A DNA stretch of 12,895 nt from Candidatus Roizmanbacteria bacterium (GTDB taxonomy: Bacteria > Patescibacteriota > Microgenomatia > UBA1406 > GWC2-37-13): positions 1 through 12,895 of the forward strand of contig JAPLYQ010000068.1 in assembly GCA_026395475.1 (NCBI GenBank), in the 5' to 3' direction. Shown here piece by piece: positions 1 through 5,350 of the stretch (positions are counted from its first letter, which is position 1; each line of letters starts with the position of its first letter). A program made the position numbers and the translations under genes. The notes below the pieces were generated by a model. The model was not told the DNA's origin. It did no database searches and worked only from the letters and a program-made list of their open reading frames with translations.

Positions 1-73
1 CAACAATGTTACTTATTTTTTGAGAACGTTCTAAGTTGTCGTATTGATATGCTCTATTCTCTTGCCTTGCCAT
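1..73 (-). CDS. Start of an unidentified gene, cut by the left edge
   Basis: An open frame starts at ATG 73-71 on the minus strand and stays open to the window edge, giving 24 codons that begin MARQENRAYQYDNL. The product is hydrophilic and charged, and too little is present to name a family. The main support is upstream: an extended -10 box (TGA-TATGAT, 82-90) ends 8 nt before the ATG, the same arrangement seen at several other genes here. It lies downstream of the coiled-coil gene on the same strand but seems to have its own promoter. It could be a chance frame. Confidence 0.4.
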   Translation of the reverse strand, partial: MARQENRAYQYDNLERSQKISNIV

Positions 74-81
74 TGTTTTCA

Positions 82-90
82 ATCATATCA
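82..90 (-). promoter_or_regulatory. Extended -10 promoter of the left-edge gene
   Basis: The minus strand reads TGA-TATGAT, with the hexamer at 87-82. An 8-nt gap separates it from ATG at 73, which puts the expected transcription start at or next to the start codon. No convincing -35 box is visible. Confidence 0.4.
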
Positions 91-112
91 TATTGACTCC
101 TAATCGAATAAG

Positions 113-622
113 TTATTTCTTCCCAAAAACAGAATTCCAGAGACTTGTCCATCGAGAACGAACCGTTTCTCTGAATGCATTCATATTAGTTTGAATATTC
201 TCTCTTAATGCCTTTTTGCTATCCCATTGTGCTTTCCAAAGTCCTTGACGTTCAGCTTTGTTTTGATCAGCTAACGCCTGCTTACCTGCTTTGATTGTAG
301 GCATTAATGTCAGTTTCTCTTCAGGTGTTTTTCCTTCTAATAAATCTTTTGCTCCATTTTTTAAATTCTCTCTTTCTGTTTTATTCTCATCTTGAAGTTT
401 TGTTCGTGCATCTTTGTTTTCTAGTCTTAACTTTTCTCTTGCAACTTGATTCTCTTCTATAAGATTTTTTCGCTCAGTTTGATTCTGATCTTTTAATTCA
501 CGTGCCGCTTCTCCAAATTTGCCGGTCGGTTTAGGTGTAATAGATATTTCTTGAGCTCTAACAGTATTAATAATGAGCAATAAAGTCACAACTGTTAAAA
601 AGATAGGTAGTATTTTTTTCAT
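113..622 (-). CDS. Secreted coiled-coil protein with 11-residue repeats
   Basis: This 169-residue protein has a clear N-terminal signal or anchor segment (residues 1-23, ending VRA before QE). Most of the mature part is charged alpha-helix. Residues 44-87 hold four consecutive 11-residue units with the pattern x-x-[EQ]-N-x-x-x-R-x-x-L (KDQNQTERKNL, IEENQVAREKL, RLENKDARTKL, QDENKTERENL). A fifth, separated unit lies at about 118-128. Eleven-residue periodicity favours a gently right-handed coiled coil. The C-terminus is basic and aromatic (SRWTSLWNSVFGKK). ATG at 622 is the only sensible start because it opens the signal peptide; no Shine-Dalgarno sequence precedes it. No enzyme motif is present. 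An extracytoplasmic structural or envelope-binding role is inferred; the family is not recognised. Confidence 0.85.
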   Translation of the reverse strand: MKKILPIFLTVVTLLLIINTVRAQEISITPKPTGKFGEAARELKDQNQTERKNLIEENQVAREKLRLENKDARTKLQDENKTERENLKNGAKDLLEGKTPEEKLTLMPTIKAGKQALADQNKAERQGLWKAQWDSKKALRENIQTNMNAFRETVRSRWTSLWNSVFGKK

Positions 623-665
623 AGGATTTTAAAAAAATTGATTAATAATTTATATTAACATCACA

Positions 666-671
666 ATTATA
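666..671 (-). promoter_or_regulatory. -10 box upstream of the coiled-coil gene
   Basis: A perfect TATAAT is present on the minus strand 43 nt upstream of ATG 622, with no clear -35 partner. It sits just past the stop of the chorismate-mutase-like gene, so the coiled-coil gene probably has its own transcript with a short AT-rich leader. Confidence 0.35.
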
Positions 672-694
672 CATAGTACAAAACATATATGTAC

Positions 695-955
695 TTATTT
701 CTGTATTAGCAGTGCCTCTTCGTGAATTGTATTGAGGATTTTTTTAATAAATTCTCTTCTCAAACCTAAGGAGTCTGCATGAATTAACTCTCTTTCAAGT
801 ATTTGATTCCAACGGTTGATATCAAGCGGCTTTAAGCCTAACTTTTTCTTAACCTTATCAATGTCTTTTACAACAGAGAGTCTGTTGTGTAAAAGTTCTA
901 ACAATTGGGTATCCAACAGATCAATTTTTTTTCTCAATTCTTCAATTTTTGTCAT
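695..955 (-). CDS. Stand-alone AroQ-type chorismate-mutase-like protein
   Basis: The 86-residue all-helical protein aligns without gaps over the helix 1 to helix 2 part of the E. coli AroQ chorismate mutase domain. Chorismate mutase converts chorismate to prephenate for Phe/Tyr synthesis. Conserved active-site positions are R8, R25, K36, D45, R48 and Q85 (E. coli R11, R28, K39, D48, R51, Q88). Two positions differ: W49 replaces E52 and A81 replaces S84. The length matches a minimal single-domain enzyme. It follows the DUF1189-like gene by 34 nt on the same strand and may be co-transcribed. No other shikimate or aromatic gene is in the window, so it may be a scavenging or repurposed enzyme. 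The fold assignment is firm; activity is uncertain because of the two substitutions. Confidence 0.8.
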   Translation of the reverse strand: MTKIEELRKKIDLLDTQLLELLHNRLSVVKDIDKVKKKLGLKPLDINRWNQILERELIHADSLGLRREFIKKILNTIHEEALLIQK

Positions 956-989
956 TTATTTATTCAGGTCGTTATTTAAAATAATACTT

Positions 990-1865
990 TTAAACAACTG
1001 TTTTTACTTCCTTATTTTTGACTATGACAAAGATCATCCAAGCTACAAAAATAAGATTATATAAATAGGAAACTTTTTGATTAGTTATATCTAGTAAAAA
1101 GGAAAATAAAATTGACCATGTTGCTCCATGCATTCCCATTCGAAATAGCGCCTTATATCCATATGATGTTTTTAATATCTTTTCTATAATCCACATAATT
1201 AAAGTTAAAAATACTAGTCCGAGTAATGTCCCTGATTGCCAGAAAAATGCTCCTACAAATGGAAGGAGAATTATGCCAACAACAACTGCAATATCAATCA
1301 TTTTTGGCAGCTTTGCAAAAAACGGATTTGTACGCTGAATTAATTTTGAATATCCTGCATGATCCATATAAATACTTCTATCGAGATCACTGAAATAGTA
1401 TACCTGTGTTGAGGTTCTATTACCTTGTTGCTTGTCAGGATATACAAGAGCTAATTTGGTCGCTAAGATGACTGTATTATATTTTGGATAATCGTCCACA
1501 ACTCCTTTTGTATCTATAACAACCATGTGCTTCCCATCCATATCTCCAAATACTTTCGGAAACTCAATAGCATAAGGCTCTTTCACATTGGTGTATAGCT
1601 TGTTATTCGAAATTCGTAATTCCAATTCTTTTGGATATATATTTACAAGCTCTCTCTGGACTGTGGTAATGTATGAAGGAATATTCTTACGTATTGCTAT
1701 GTATCCTACGCCCATCTGGACTGACCTAATGAGAGATAAACAAATAAGAAGTAGAAAAAGATATTTATATGAGAACCAGAAAGATGCTTTTGCAACGTCC
1801 TTATAATAACCGAAGTCTAACAGGGATTTTTGAAAAGAATACCAAAAGGTTTTAAGTTTTTTCAT
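990..1865 (-). CDS. DUF1189-like integral membrane protein
   Basis: This 291-residue protein has one N-terminal membrane segment (about 35-57), an extracytoplasmic soluble region of about 125 residues, and three or four C-terminal membrane segments (about 188-208, 213-232, 245-262 and 268-283). The soluble part contains a VVIDTKG strand, and the N-terminus has the aromatic/lysine pattern FWYSFQKSLLDFGYY. Both layout and motif resemble DUF1189 proteins, whose function is unknown. Start 1865 is supported by an extended -10 box ending 6 nt before it, predicting a leaderless mRNA. The chorismate-mutase-like gene follows 34 nt downstream. The family call rests on topology and motif memory, not a search. 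Confidence 0.7.
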   Translation of the reverse strand: MKKLKTFWYSFQKSLLDFGYYKDVAKASFWFSYKYLFLLLICLSLIRSVQMGVGYIAIRKNIPSYITTVQRELVNIYPKELELRISNNKLYTNVKEPYAIEFPKVFGDMDGKHMVVIDTKGVVDDYPKYNTVILATKLALVYPDKQQGNRTSTQVYYFSDLDRSIYMDHAGYSKLIQRTNPFFAKLPKMIDIAVVVGIILLPFVGAFFWQSGTLLGLVFLTLIMWIIEKILKTSYGYKALFRMGMHGATWSILFSFLLDITNQKVSYLYNLIFVAWMIFVIVKNKEVKTVV

Positions 1866-1871
1866 ACATTA

Positions 1872-1880
1872 AGTATAGCA
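1872..1880 (-). promoter_or_regulatory. Extended -10 promoter, predicted leaderless start of the DUF1189-like gene
   Basis: The minus strand reads TGC-TATACT, followed by 6 nt and then ATG at 1865. The expected transcription start falls on the ATG itself. No -35 box is recognisable. Confidence 0.55.
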
Positions 1881-1932
1881 AACCAATAAAAACTTAGCCA
1901 CGCTTATCATTGTATAAGGAGAAAGTGGAGTG

Positions 1933-2015
1933 TTTTATGCCATGACGAATTCAAAACCTGTTTGAGCACTCGAATTTGCCTCGTGCGAGTTTTTTGAATG
2001 AGGAAGGGTATAAAA
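1933..2015. repeat. Nested inverted-repeat element in an intergenic region
   Basis: Three stems nest around one centre. The outer 9-bp stem is TTTTATGCC (1933-1941) with GGTATAAAA (2007-2015), including one G-U pair. Then comes a symmetric 7/7 internal loop, an 8-bp stem ATTCAAAA (1949-1956) with TTTTGAAT (1992-1999), and an inner 5-bp stem ACTCG (1968-1972) with CGAGT (1986-1990). It has no coding potential. Its last bases (2012-2015) are also the first bases of the adjacent terminator stem, so the two folds compete. It could be a structured RNA, a small palindromic repeat of the genome, or part of the helicase 3' end. The strand is undecided. Confidence 0.45.
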
Positions 2016-2068
2016 TACGGAATGACCTATTGAGAGTTTCCTCTCTCAAGGATATCATTCCGTATTTT
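2012..2068. terminator. Strong bidirectional intrinsic terminator after the helicase gene
   Basis: A perfect 14-bp stem (AAAATACGGAATGA at 2012-2025 with its complement at 2055-2068) encloses a second 7-bp stem (TTGAGAG at 2030-2036 with CTCTCAA at 2043-2049). The arms end in A/T runs, so U-rich ends form on either strand. It begins 12 nt past the helicase stop codon, fitting a rho-independent terminator for that gene. Confidence 0.75.
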
Positions 2069-2080
2069 CTTTTGAATATC

Positions 2081-3406
2081 TTATCTTCTAAAAGATGAGA
2101 ATGATTGTGTTTTTAAAGGTCGAGCATTTTCCTGTATGAAGGTTAATGCTTTTCCTGTTTTATTTGCACGTCCTGTTCTTCCAATACGATGAATATAATC
2201 TTCGTATGTTTGTGGCACATCAAAATTAATGACGTGTGAAACATTTGGAATGTCAAGTCCACGAGCTGCAACATCAGTTGCAATCATGATATTTACAACA
2301 TCTTCCTTGAACATGCGAAGGCTTTGTTGTCGTTGAAATTGTGCTTTATCTCCATGGATCGAAGTTACCTTAAATCCCTTAGCAAATAAGTCCTGTGAAA
2401 TTCGCTCTACTCCCATTTTAGTTCTTCCAAAGACTAAGACTTTTGTGAAGTCTTCTTGGCGAAGAAGGGCAGCAAGCTTTTCAATTTTCATCACTGAAGG
2501 TTCAACACTCACAACTTCTTGTGTGATGTGACTTGTTGTTTCTGTTGTTTTAACAGAAATAGTTACTGGATTGGTAACAAAGCTCTTGATAAGGCTATTA
2601 ATATTTGCTGACAATGTTGCTGAGAAGAAAAGTGACTGTCTTTCTTTTGGCAAATAGGAAATGATTTCTTTGATATCGTTTACAAATCCCATATCAAGCA
2701 TCAGATCTGCTTCATCAAGAATAACCATGCTAAATCGTTCAAGTTTTAATGCCTTGCGGTCAATTAAATCTTTTAAACGTCCTGGTGTACCCACAACAAC
2801 ATGAGGATTGCGTTGCAATTCTCTGATTTGAGTGTACATAGATGATTTACCAATACAGAAAGAGCTATAAATTGGCATTCCTGAAGTAAACTTTCGAAGC
2901 TCATCTTGAATCTGAAGAGCAAGTTCACGAGTTGGAGCAACAATTAACGCTTTATAGTTTCTATCTTTTAAGATTTTTTCAACAAGTGGAATAAGAAATG
3001 CTGCTGTTTTACCAGTGCCGGTATTTGCAATTCCTATTACATCTTTTCCTTCACGAATAGCTGGAATTCCTTGCACCTGAATAGGGGTAAGGGTTTTATA
3101 TCCATGTCGAGTAATATTTTGAAGTAATTGTCCAGGAAGATTAAAATTTTCGAAAAATACATCTTCTACTGGTGCTGTTGGAATAAGAGGAGCGCTTGAT
3201 GGTTTGATACTTGCTCTACTTATATATGAATGAATTGTGCTATCACTCACACGTTTTGGTCCTCCACCTCGACCTCCACGAAAACCTCCTCCACCGCCAC
3301 GAAATCCGCCACCGCGGAATCCTCCGCCAGATGGTCGACCTCCATATCCACCTCTAGGTGAAAATGAAGAACGGGTTGAAGTTGAACGAGCACGTGAATT
3401 AAACAT
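2081..3406 (-). CDS. DEAD-box ATP-dependent RNA helicase with N-terminal RGG tract
   Basis: All helicase motifs are intact in this 441-residue protein: Q motif (GYKTLTPIQ, about 102-110), Walker A ANTGTGKT (127-134), APTRELA (157-163), GTPGRL (206-211), DEAD (231-234), SAT (262-264), ATDVAARGLDI, and HRIGRTGR (about 406-413). It unwinds RNA duplexes using ATP, probably in ribosome assembly or mRNA remodelling. Residues 18-49 are a Gly/Arg/Phe-rich RGG tract that likely binds RNA. Such tracts more often follow the helicase core; here the C-terminal tail is only about 28 residues. ATG 3406 is preferred over an in-frame TTG three codons upstream (3415). There is no Shine-Dalgarno sequence. A consensus promoter at 3613-3641 gives a structured leader of about 200 nt, so expression is probably controlled after initiation. 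Confidence 0.95.
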   Translation of the reverse strand: MFNSRARSTSTRSSFSPRGGYGGRPSGGGFRGGGFRGGGGGFRGGRGGGPKRVSDSTIHSYISRASIKPSSAPLIPTAPVEDVFFENFNLPGQLLQNITRHGYKTLTPIQVQGIPAIREGKDVIGIANTGTGKTAAFLIPLVEKILKDRNYKALIVAPTRELALQIQDELRKFTSGMPIYSSFCIGKSSMYTQIRELQRNPHVVVGTPGRLKDLIDRKALKLERFSMVILDEADLMLDMGFVNDIKEIISYLPKERQSLFFSATLSANINSLIKSFVTNPVTISVKTTETTSHITQEVVSVEPSVMKIEKLAALLRQEDFTKVLVFGRTKMGVERISQDLFAKGFKVTSIHGDKAQFQRQQSLRMFKEDVVNIMIATDVAARGLDIPNVSHVINFDVPQTYEDYIHRIGRTGRANKTGKALTFIQENARPLKTQSFSSFRR

Positions 3407-3439
3407 ACGAAACAAAAAAATTATTAAAAAAAGAAAGTA

Positions 3440-3460
3440 AGAGCTGTTAAATTGAGCTCT
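3440..3460 (-). promoter_or_regulatory. Terminator-like hairpin in the helicase leader, near the start codon
   Basis: On the minus strand AGAGCT (3460-3455) pairs with AGCTCT (3445-3440) across a 9-nt loop, followed by TTACTTTC and seven T residues. A second AGCTCT further upstream (3508-3503) could compete for the same AGAGCT, so this stem may be switchable. It lies 34 nt before ATG 3406. Confidence 0.4.
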
Positions 3461-3509
3461 ATTAACTAAAGAAGATTCTCGAACAATGTCGGGAGTTCTT
3501 TTAGAGCTT

Positions 3510-3568
3510 AAAAATCCGCCGAAGCGGTATTTTCGTCCCTAAAAGTAAAAAACTAAGGGAAATCCGCT
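3510..3568 (-). promoter_or_regulatory. Candidate transcription attenuator in the DEAD-box helicase leader
   Basis: On the minus strand three segments can pair in two exclusive ways. Segment A is AGCGGATTT (3568-3560). Segment C is AAATACCGCT (3532-3523). Segment D is GCGGATTTTT (3519-3510). C with D makes a hairpin closed by a C(TTCG)G tetraloop and ending in five T: a terminator-like form. A with C makes an alternative 9-bp stem with one bulged A, which would prevent it. Between A and C a small hairpin (TCCCT 3560-3556 with AGGGA 3540-3536) brings the two together. This is the classic antiterminator/terminator layout. No known ligand aptamer is recognised; control by temperature, helicase activity or RNA-binding protein is inference. 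Confidence 0.5.
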
Positions 3569-3612
3569 GATAGGAGGATACAAGTTATAAAAACTTACTG
3601 TCTTAAGGTACT

Positions 3613-3641
3613 AGTATACTACAGGATAATTCTTCTGTCAA
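3613..3641 (-). promoter_or_regulatory. Consensus promoter of the helicase gene
   Basis: The minus strand has TTGACA (3641-3636), a spacer of exactly 17 nt, and TATACT (3618-3613). The expected start is near 3606, about 200 nt before the ATG. The -35 box lies within a near-palindrome, TGTCAATGACA (3636-3646), which could be an operator. Confidence 0.75.
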
Positions 3642-3654
3642 TGACAAATATACA

Positions 3655-3682
3655 TTGACAAACATATTGAGAGTACTAAAAT
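3655..3682 (+). promoter_or_regulatory. Promoter of the stalked surface protein gene
   Basis: TTGACA (3655-3660), a 16-nt spacer and TAAAAT (3677-3682) are followed by only 8 nt before ATG 3691, so the transcript should begin at or within a base or two of the start codon. It diverges from the helicase promoter, with 13 nt between the two -35 boxes. Confidence 0.65.
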
Positions 3683-3690
3683 GATCGTAT

Positions 3691-4143
3691 ATGAACAAAA
3701 AAATGGTTCCATTTTTAATCATTTCTGTTGTTTTCATTACGGTCTCCCAGGCTCCAGTTAGGGCACTTCTCCCCATTAATCAAAATCTATTAAAAAATAT
3801 CAATCTTATTGCCTCTCCAACACCCACACACATTTTGCTTCCTCCTCCCGTTTTTATAACTCTTACTGCAACGCCAGTTCCTCCCACAGCTACGCCTGTT
3901 GCACCAACAGTAACACCAATTCCACCTACAGCAACCAGTACTCCAATTGATGTAACAACTACCCCAAAAGTCTCTCCATTAATTTCAGCATCAGCTTCAC
4001 CAACGATGGTACCAACTCAACCCAAAGGAGGATGGACACAAACTGAAGCGATGTTAGGTGGGGTTGCAGGACTTTTTGGCCTTACCATTCTATTTCTTCT
4101 CTGGCCAAAAATAAAAACGTTCCTCCATAGTAAAACAGCATAA
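3691..4143 (+). CDS. Surface protein: signal peptide, Pro/Thr stalk, C-terminal membrane anchor
   Basis: The 150-residue protein has a signal segment (residues 1-25), a short mature region, a Pro/Thr/Ala-rich stalk and a C-terminal membrane helix (about 122-143, LGGVAGLFGLTILFLLW) followed by a basic tail. The stalk contains tandem heptads T-x-T-P-[VI]-[PA]-P (TATPVPP, TATPVAP, TVTPIPP). The C-terminus looks like a sortase-type anchor in layout but has no LPXTG, so it is probably just membrane-anchored. There is no catalytic domain. Start 3691 is fixed by the signal peptide and by a promoter whose -10 ends 8 nt upstream. It converges on ung with a 23-nt gap. The role is unknown; a spacer or adhesion-type surface protein is plausible. 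Confidence 0.8.
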   Translation: MNKKMVPFLIISVVFITVSQAPVRALLPINQNLLKNINLIASPTPTHILLPPPVFITLTATPVPPTATPVAPTVTPIPPTATSTPIDVTTTPKVSPLISASASPTMVPTQPKGGWTQTEAMLGGVAGLFGLTILFLLWPKIKTFLHSKTA

Positions 4144-4161
4144 CGGCTGTTGAAAACGAAA

Positions 4162-4181
4162 ATTGATTATCTCCAATCAAT
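4162..4181 (-). terminator. Weak terminator overlapping the ung stop codon
   Basis: On the minus strand ATTGATT (4181-4175) pairs with AATCAAT (4168-4162) across a 6-nt loop, followed by a TTTTCGTTTT tail. The stem includes the last ung codons and the TAA. It is AT-rich, so termination may be inefficient. Confidence 0.35.
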
Positions 4182-4832
4182 GGGGGACTGCCTATTTTTC
4201 TCTAAGTATTCATTGCATTTGCTGAAATGGTGATTCCCATGAAATAAATGGGCAGAAAAAGGGGAAGGATGTCCACTTGTGAGAACAAGATTCTTTTCAC
4301 GATTTATAGAAGCACCTTTTGTTTGTGCGTATTTTCCCCATAATAAGTAAACAACATGTGTTTTATTTGTGTTTAAAGCTTGGATGACTGCATCTGTAAA
4401 TATTTCCCATCCTTTTCCACTGTGCGACGCGGGTGTATTTGCACACACTGTTAATACGCTGTTTAGAAGAAGCACTCCTTGGCGCGCCCATCGAGAAAGA
4501 TCTCCTGAGGGGAGGGGAGTTATTCCTAAATCACTTTTCAACTCTTTATAAATATTTCTTAACGATGGAGGAAGAGTTATCCCATCATTTACTGCAAATG
4601 ACAGCCCATTTGCCTGGGCGCGATTATGATACGGATCTTGTCCCACGATAACCACTTTCACTTTGTTCAATGGGCATTCATTGAATGCGTTAAATACTTG
4701 CTTTGCAGGAGGGTAGATTGTTTTTGAAAGATATTCACTACGTACAAAGCCTGTTAATTCTTCCCAATATGACTTAGTAAATTCATTTAATAATACTTTC
4801 TTCCAACTTTCTTCAATGTGGACATCTTTCAT
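4167..4832 (-). CDS. ung: Uracil-DNA glycosylase, family 1
   Basis: This 221-residue protein removes uracil from DNA as the first step of base-excision repair. The water-activating motif GQDPYH (residues 64-69, catalytic D66) and the leucine-loop motif HPSPFSAH (188-195, H188) are both present at spacings close to E. coli Ung (D64, H187). The usual Leu of HPSPLSA is Phe here, a conservative change. Length is typical. Start 4832 is supported by an extended -10 box ending 7 nt upstream, predicting a leaderless mRNA, and by normal N-terminal length. It is monocistronic and convergent with the stalked surface protein gene. Confidence 0.97.
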   Translation of the reverse strand: MKDVHIEESWKKVLLNEFTKSYWEELTGFVRSEYLSKTIYPPAKQVFNAFNECPLNKVKVVIVGQDPYHNRAQANGLSFAVNDGITLPPSLRNIYKELKSDLGITPLPSGDLSRWARQGVLLLNSVLTVCANTPASHSGKGWEIFTDAVIQALNTNKTHVVYLLWGKYAQTKGASINREKNLVLTSGHPSPFSAHLFHGNHHFSKCNEYLEKNRQSPIDWR

Positions 4833-4839
4833 AATGAAT

Positions 4840-4848
4840 AGTATAACA
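4840..4848 (-). promoter_or_regulatory. Extended -10 promoter, predicted leaderless start of ung
   Basis: The minus strand reads TGT-TATACT, then 7 nt, then ATG at 4832. No -35 box is recognisable. The 9-base element is identical to that of the gene starting at 8175. Confidence 0.55.
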
Positions 4849-4894
4849 TCGCATGAAATGACTTATTATTCTTCAGCATTCCTTCAGATATGAA

Positions 4895-4903
4895 TATTAT
4901 ATT
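4895..4903 (+). promoter_or_regulatory. Possible -10 region of the candidate non-coding RNA
   Basis: TATTAT (4895-4900) and the overlapping TATATT (4898-4903) lie just before the first stem at 4911. TTCAGC (4872-4877) is a poor -35 candidate, 17 nt upstream of TATTAT. Support is mainly positional. Confidence 0.35.
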
Positions 4904-4910
4904 TATTCTA

Positions 4911-5087
4911 GATATGGCAAATCATTCCATATCAACAAGACCGTAATAGCTTACAGTCTTGGAAACCAAGTTTTATGATTGTTCGGCAAAAAAAAGTATT
5001 TCTAAAAACAATCAACATCATTTTTGATTATTTGTTGAAGATACACCTTTTTTTCACTCAGAGAATACAAAACTCTGAGTGTTTTTT
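4911..5087 (+). ncRNA. Candidate structured non-coding RNA of about 180 nt with its own terminator
   Basis: The region between divergent ung and tRNA-Ser has no long open frame but is rich in exact stems and ends in a strong plus-strand intrinsic terminator that no upstream plus-strand gene explains. Stems: GATATGG (4911-4917) with CCATATC (4927-4933); CAAGAC-c-GTAA (4936-4946) with TTAC-a-GTCTTG (4951-4961), loop TAGC; TGATTGTT (4976-4983) with AACAATCA (5007-5014); TCAAC (5012-5016) with GTTGA (5034-5038). An alternative hairpin CTTGG/CCAAG (4958-4970) competes with the second stem, and the fourth competes with the third. A 10-codon frame (ATG at 4914) could be a leader peptide. It does not match the tmRNA, RNase P or SRP RNA signatures I know. 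6S-like or regulatory RNA remain possible. Confidence 0.5.
5055..5087 (+). terminator. Intrinsic terminator at the end of the candidate RNA
   Basis: A perfect 9-bp stem CACTCAGAG (5055-5063) with CTCTGAGTG (5073-5081) is followed directly by six T residues (5082-5087). The other side carries T residues in plus orientation (A on the minus strand), so it acts only on plus-strand transcripts. Confidence 0.85.
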
Positions 5088-5165
5088 ATTCTCCACATAA
5101 TTGAGGTTTGTTTTTAACATCAGCTCCTTATGCTACGCTAACAGATTCAACCCTAACTTCCGTGT

Positions 5166-5171
5166 TATAAT
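5166..5171 (+). promoter_or_regulatory. -10 box for the tRNA-Ser gene
   Basis: A perfect TATAAT lies 31 nt upstream of the tRNA 5' end. No good -35 is present at normal spacing. The 78 nt between the RNA terminator (5087) and this box show nothing else. Confidence 0.45.
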
Positions 5172-5202
5172 GAGAAGCTGAATAAGCGAACATTAATAAC
5201 CT

Positions 5203-5289
5203 GGAGAAGTCGCATAGTGGCCTAGTGCGTACGCCTGGAAAGCGTATATAGTCGCAAGACTATCGAGGGTTCGACTCCCTCCTTCTCCG
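5203..5289 (+). tRNA. tRNA-Ser(GGA): tRNA-Ser, anticodon GGA
   Basis: The acceptor stem is GGAGAAG (5203-5209) with CTTCTCC (5282-5288), discriminator G at 5289. The D stem is CGCA/TGCG with a GG-containing loop. The anticodon stem TACGC/GCGTA encloses loop CTGGAAA, placing anticodon GGA at 5237-5239, which reads UCU and UCC. A long variable arm (ATAGTC, loop GCAA, GACTAT) marks a class II tRNA, as expected for serine. The T arm is GAGGG-TTCGACT-CCCTC. CCA is not encoded, so a CCA-adding enzyme is needed. No intron is visible. Confidence 0.97.
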
Positions 5290-5302
5290 CACTCATTATT
5301 AT

Positions 5303-5331
5303 TTGCTTTTTCTTCATAATAAAGATATTAT
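5303..5331 (+). promoter_or_regulatory. Promoter of the ArsR cassette
   Basis: TTGCTT (5303-5308), a 17-nt spacer and TATTAT (5326-5331). The -10 ends 6 nt before the ATG at 5338, the same spacing as the other predicted leaderless genes, and overlaps the operator at 5329-5350. Confidence 0.5.
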
Positions 5332-5350
5332 ATGAATATGGATTCATATA
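5329..5350 (+). promoter_or_regulatory. ArsR/SmtB-type operator over the -10 and start codon
   Basis: A perfect 9-bp inverted repeat, TATATGAAT (5329-5337) and ATTCATATA (5342-5350), is separated by ATGG. It contains TGAA-N6-TTCA (5333-5346), the known core of ArsR/SmtB-family operators. The start codon at 5338 sits in the centre. A bound repressor would cover the -10 end and the transcription start. Confidence 0.7.

Noticed and set aside
3407..3415. TTG start of the helicase at 3415
   Set aside because: ATG three codons later is adequate and neither has a Shine-Dalgarno sequence; the TTG only lengthens the protein by three residues. It cannot be fully excluded.
3237..3440. A proline-rich frame on the plus strand opposite the helicase N-terminus
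   Set aside because: It is the complement of the Gly/Arg-rich RGG codons and extends into the helicase leader; no promoter or start signal supports it.
3841..3960. Short tandem repeats in the stalk gene as a possible CRISPR or satellite
   Set aside because: The repeats are codon-level T-x-T-P-x-x-P heptads inside an open frame, with no spacers or exact DNA repeats.
4911..5087. Candidate RNA as SRP RNA, tmRNA or RNase P RNA
   Set aside because: No SRP GGAAGG-type tetraloop domain, no tRNA-like 3' end with T loop and CCA, and no conserved RNase P core sequence could be found.
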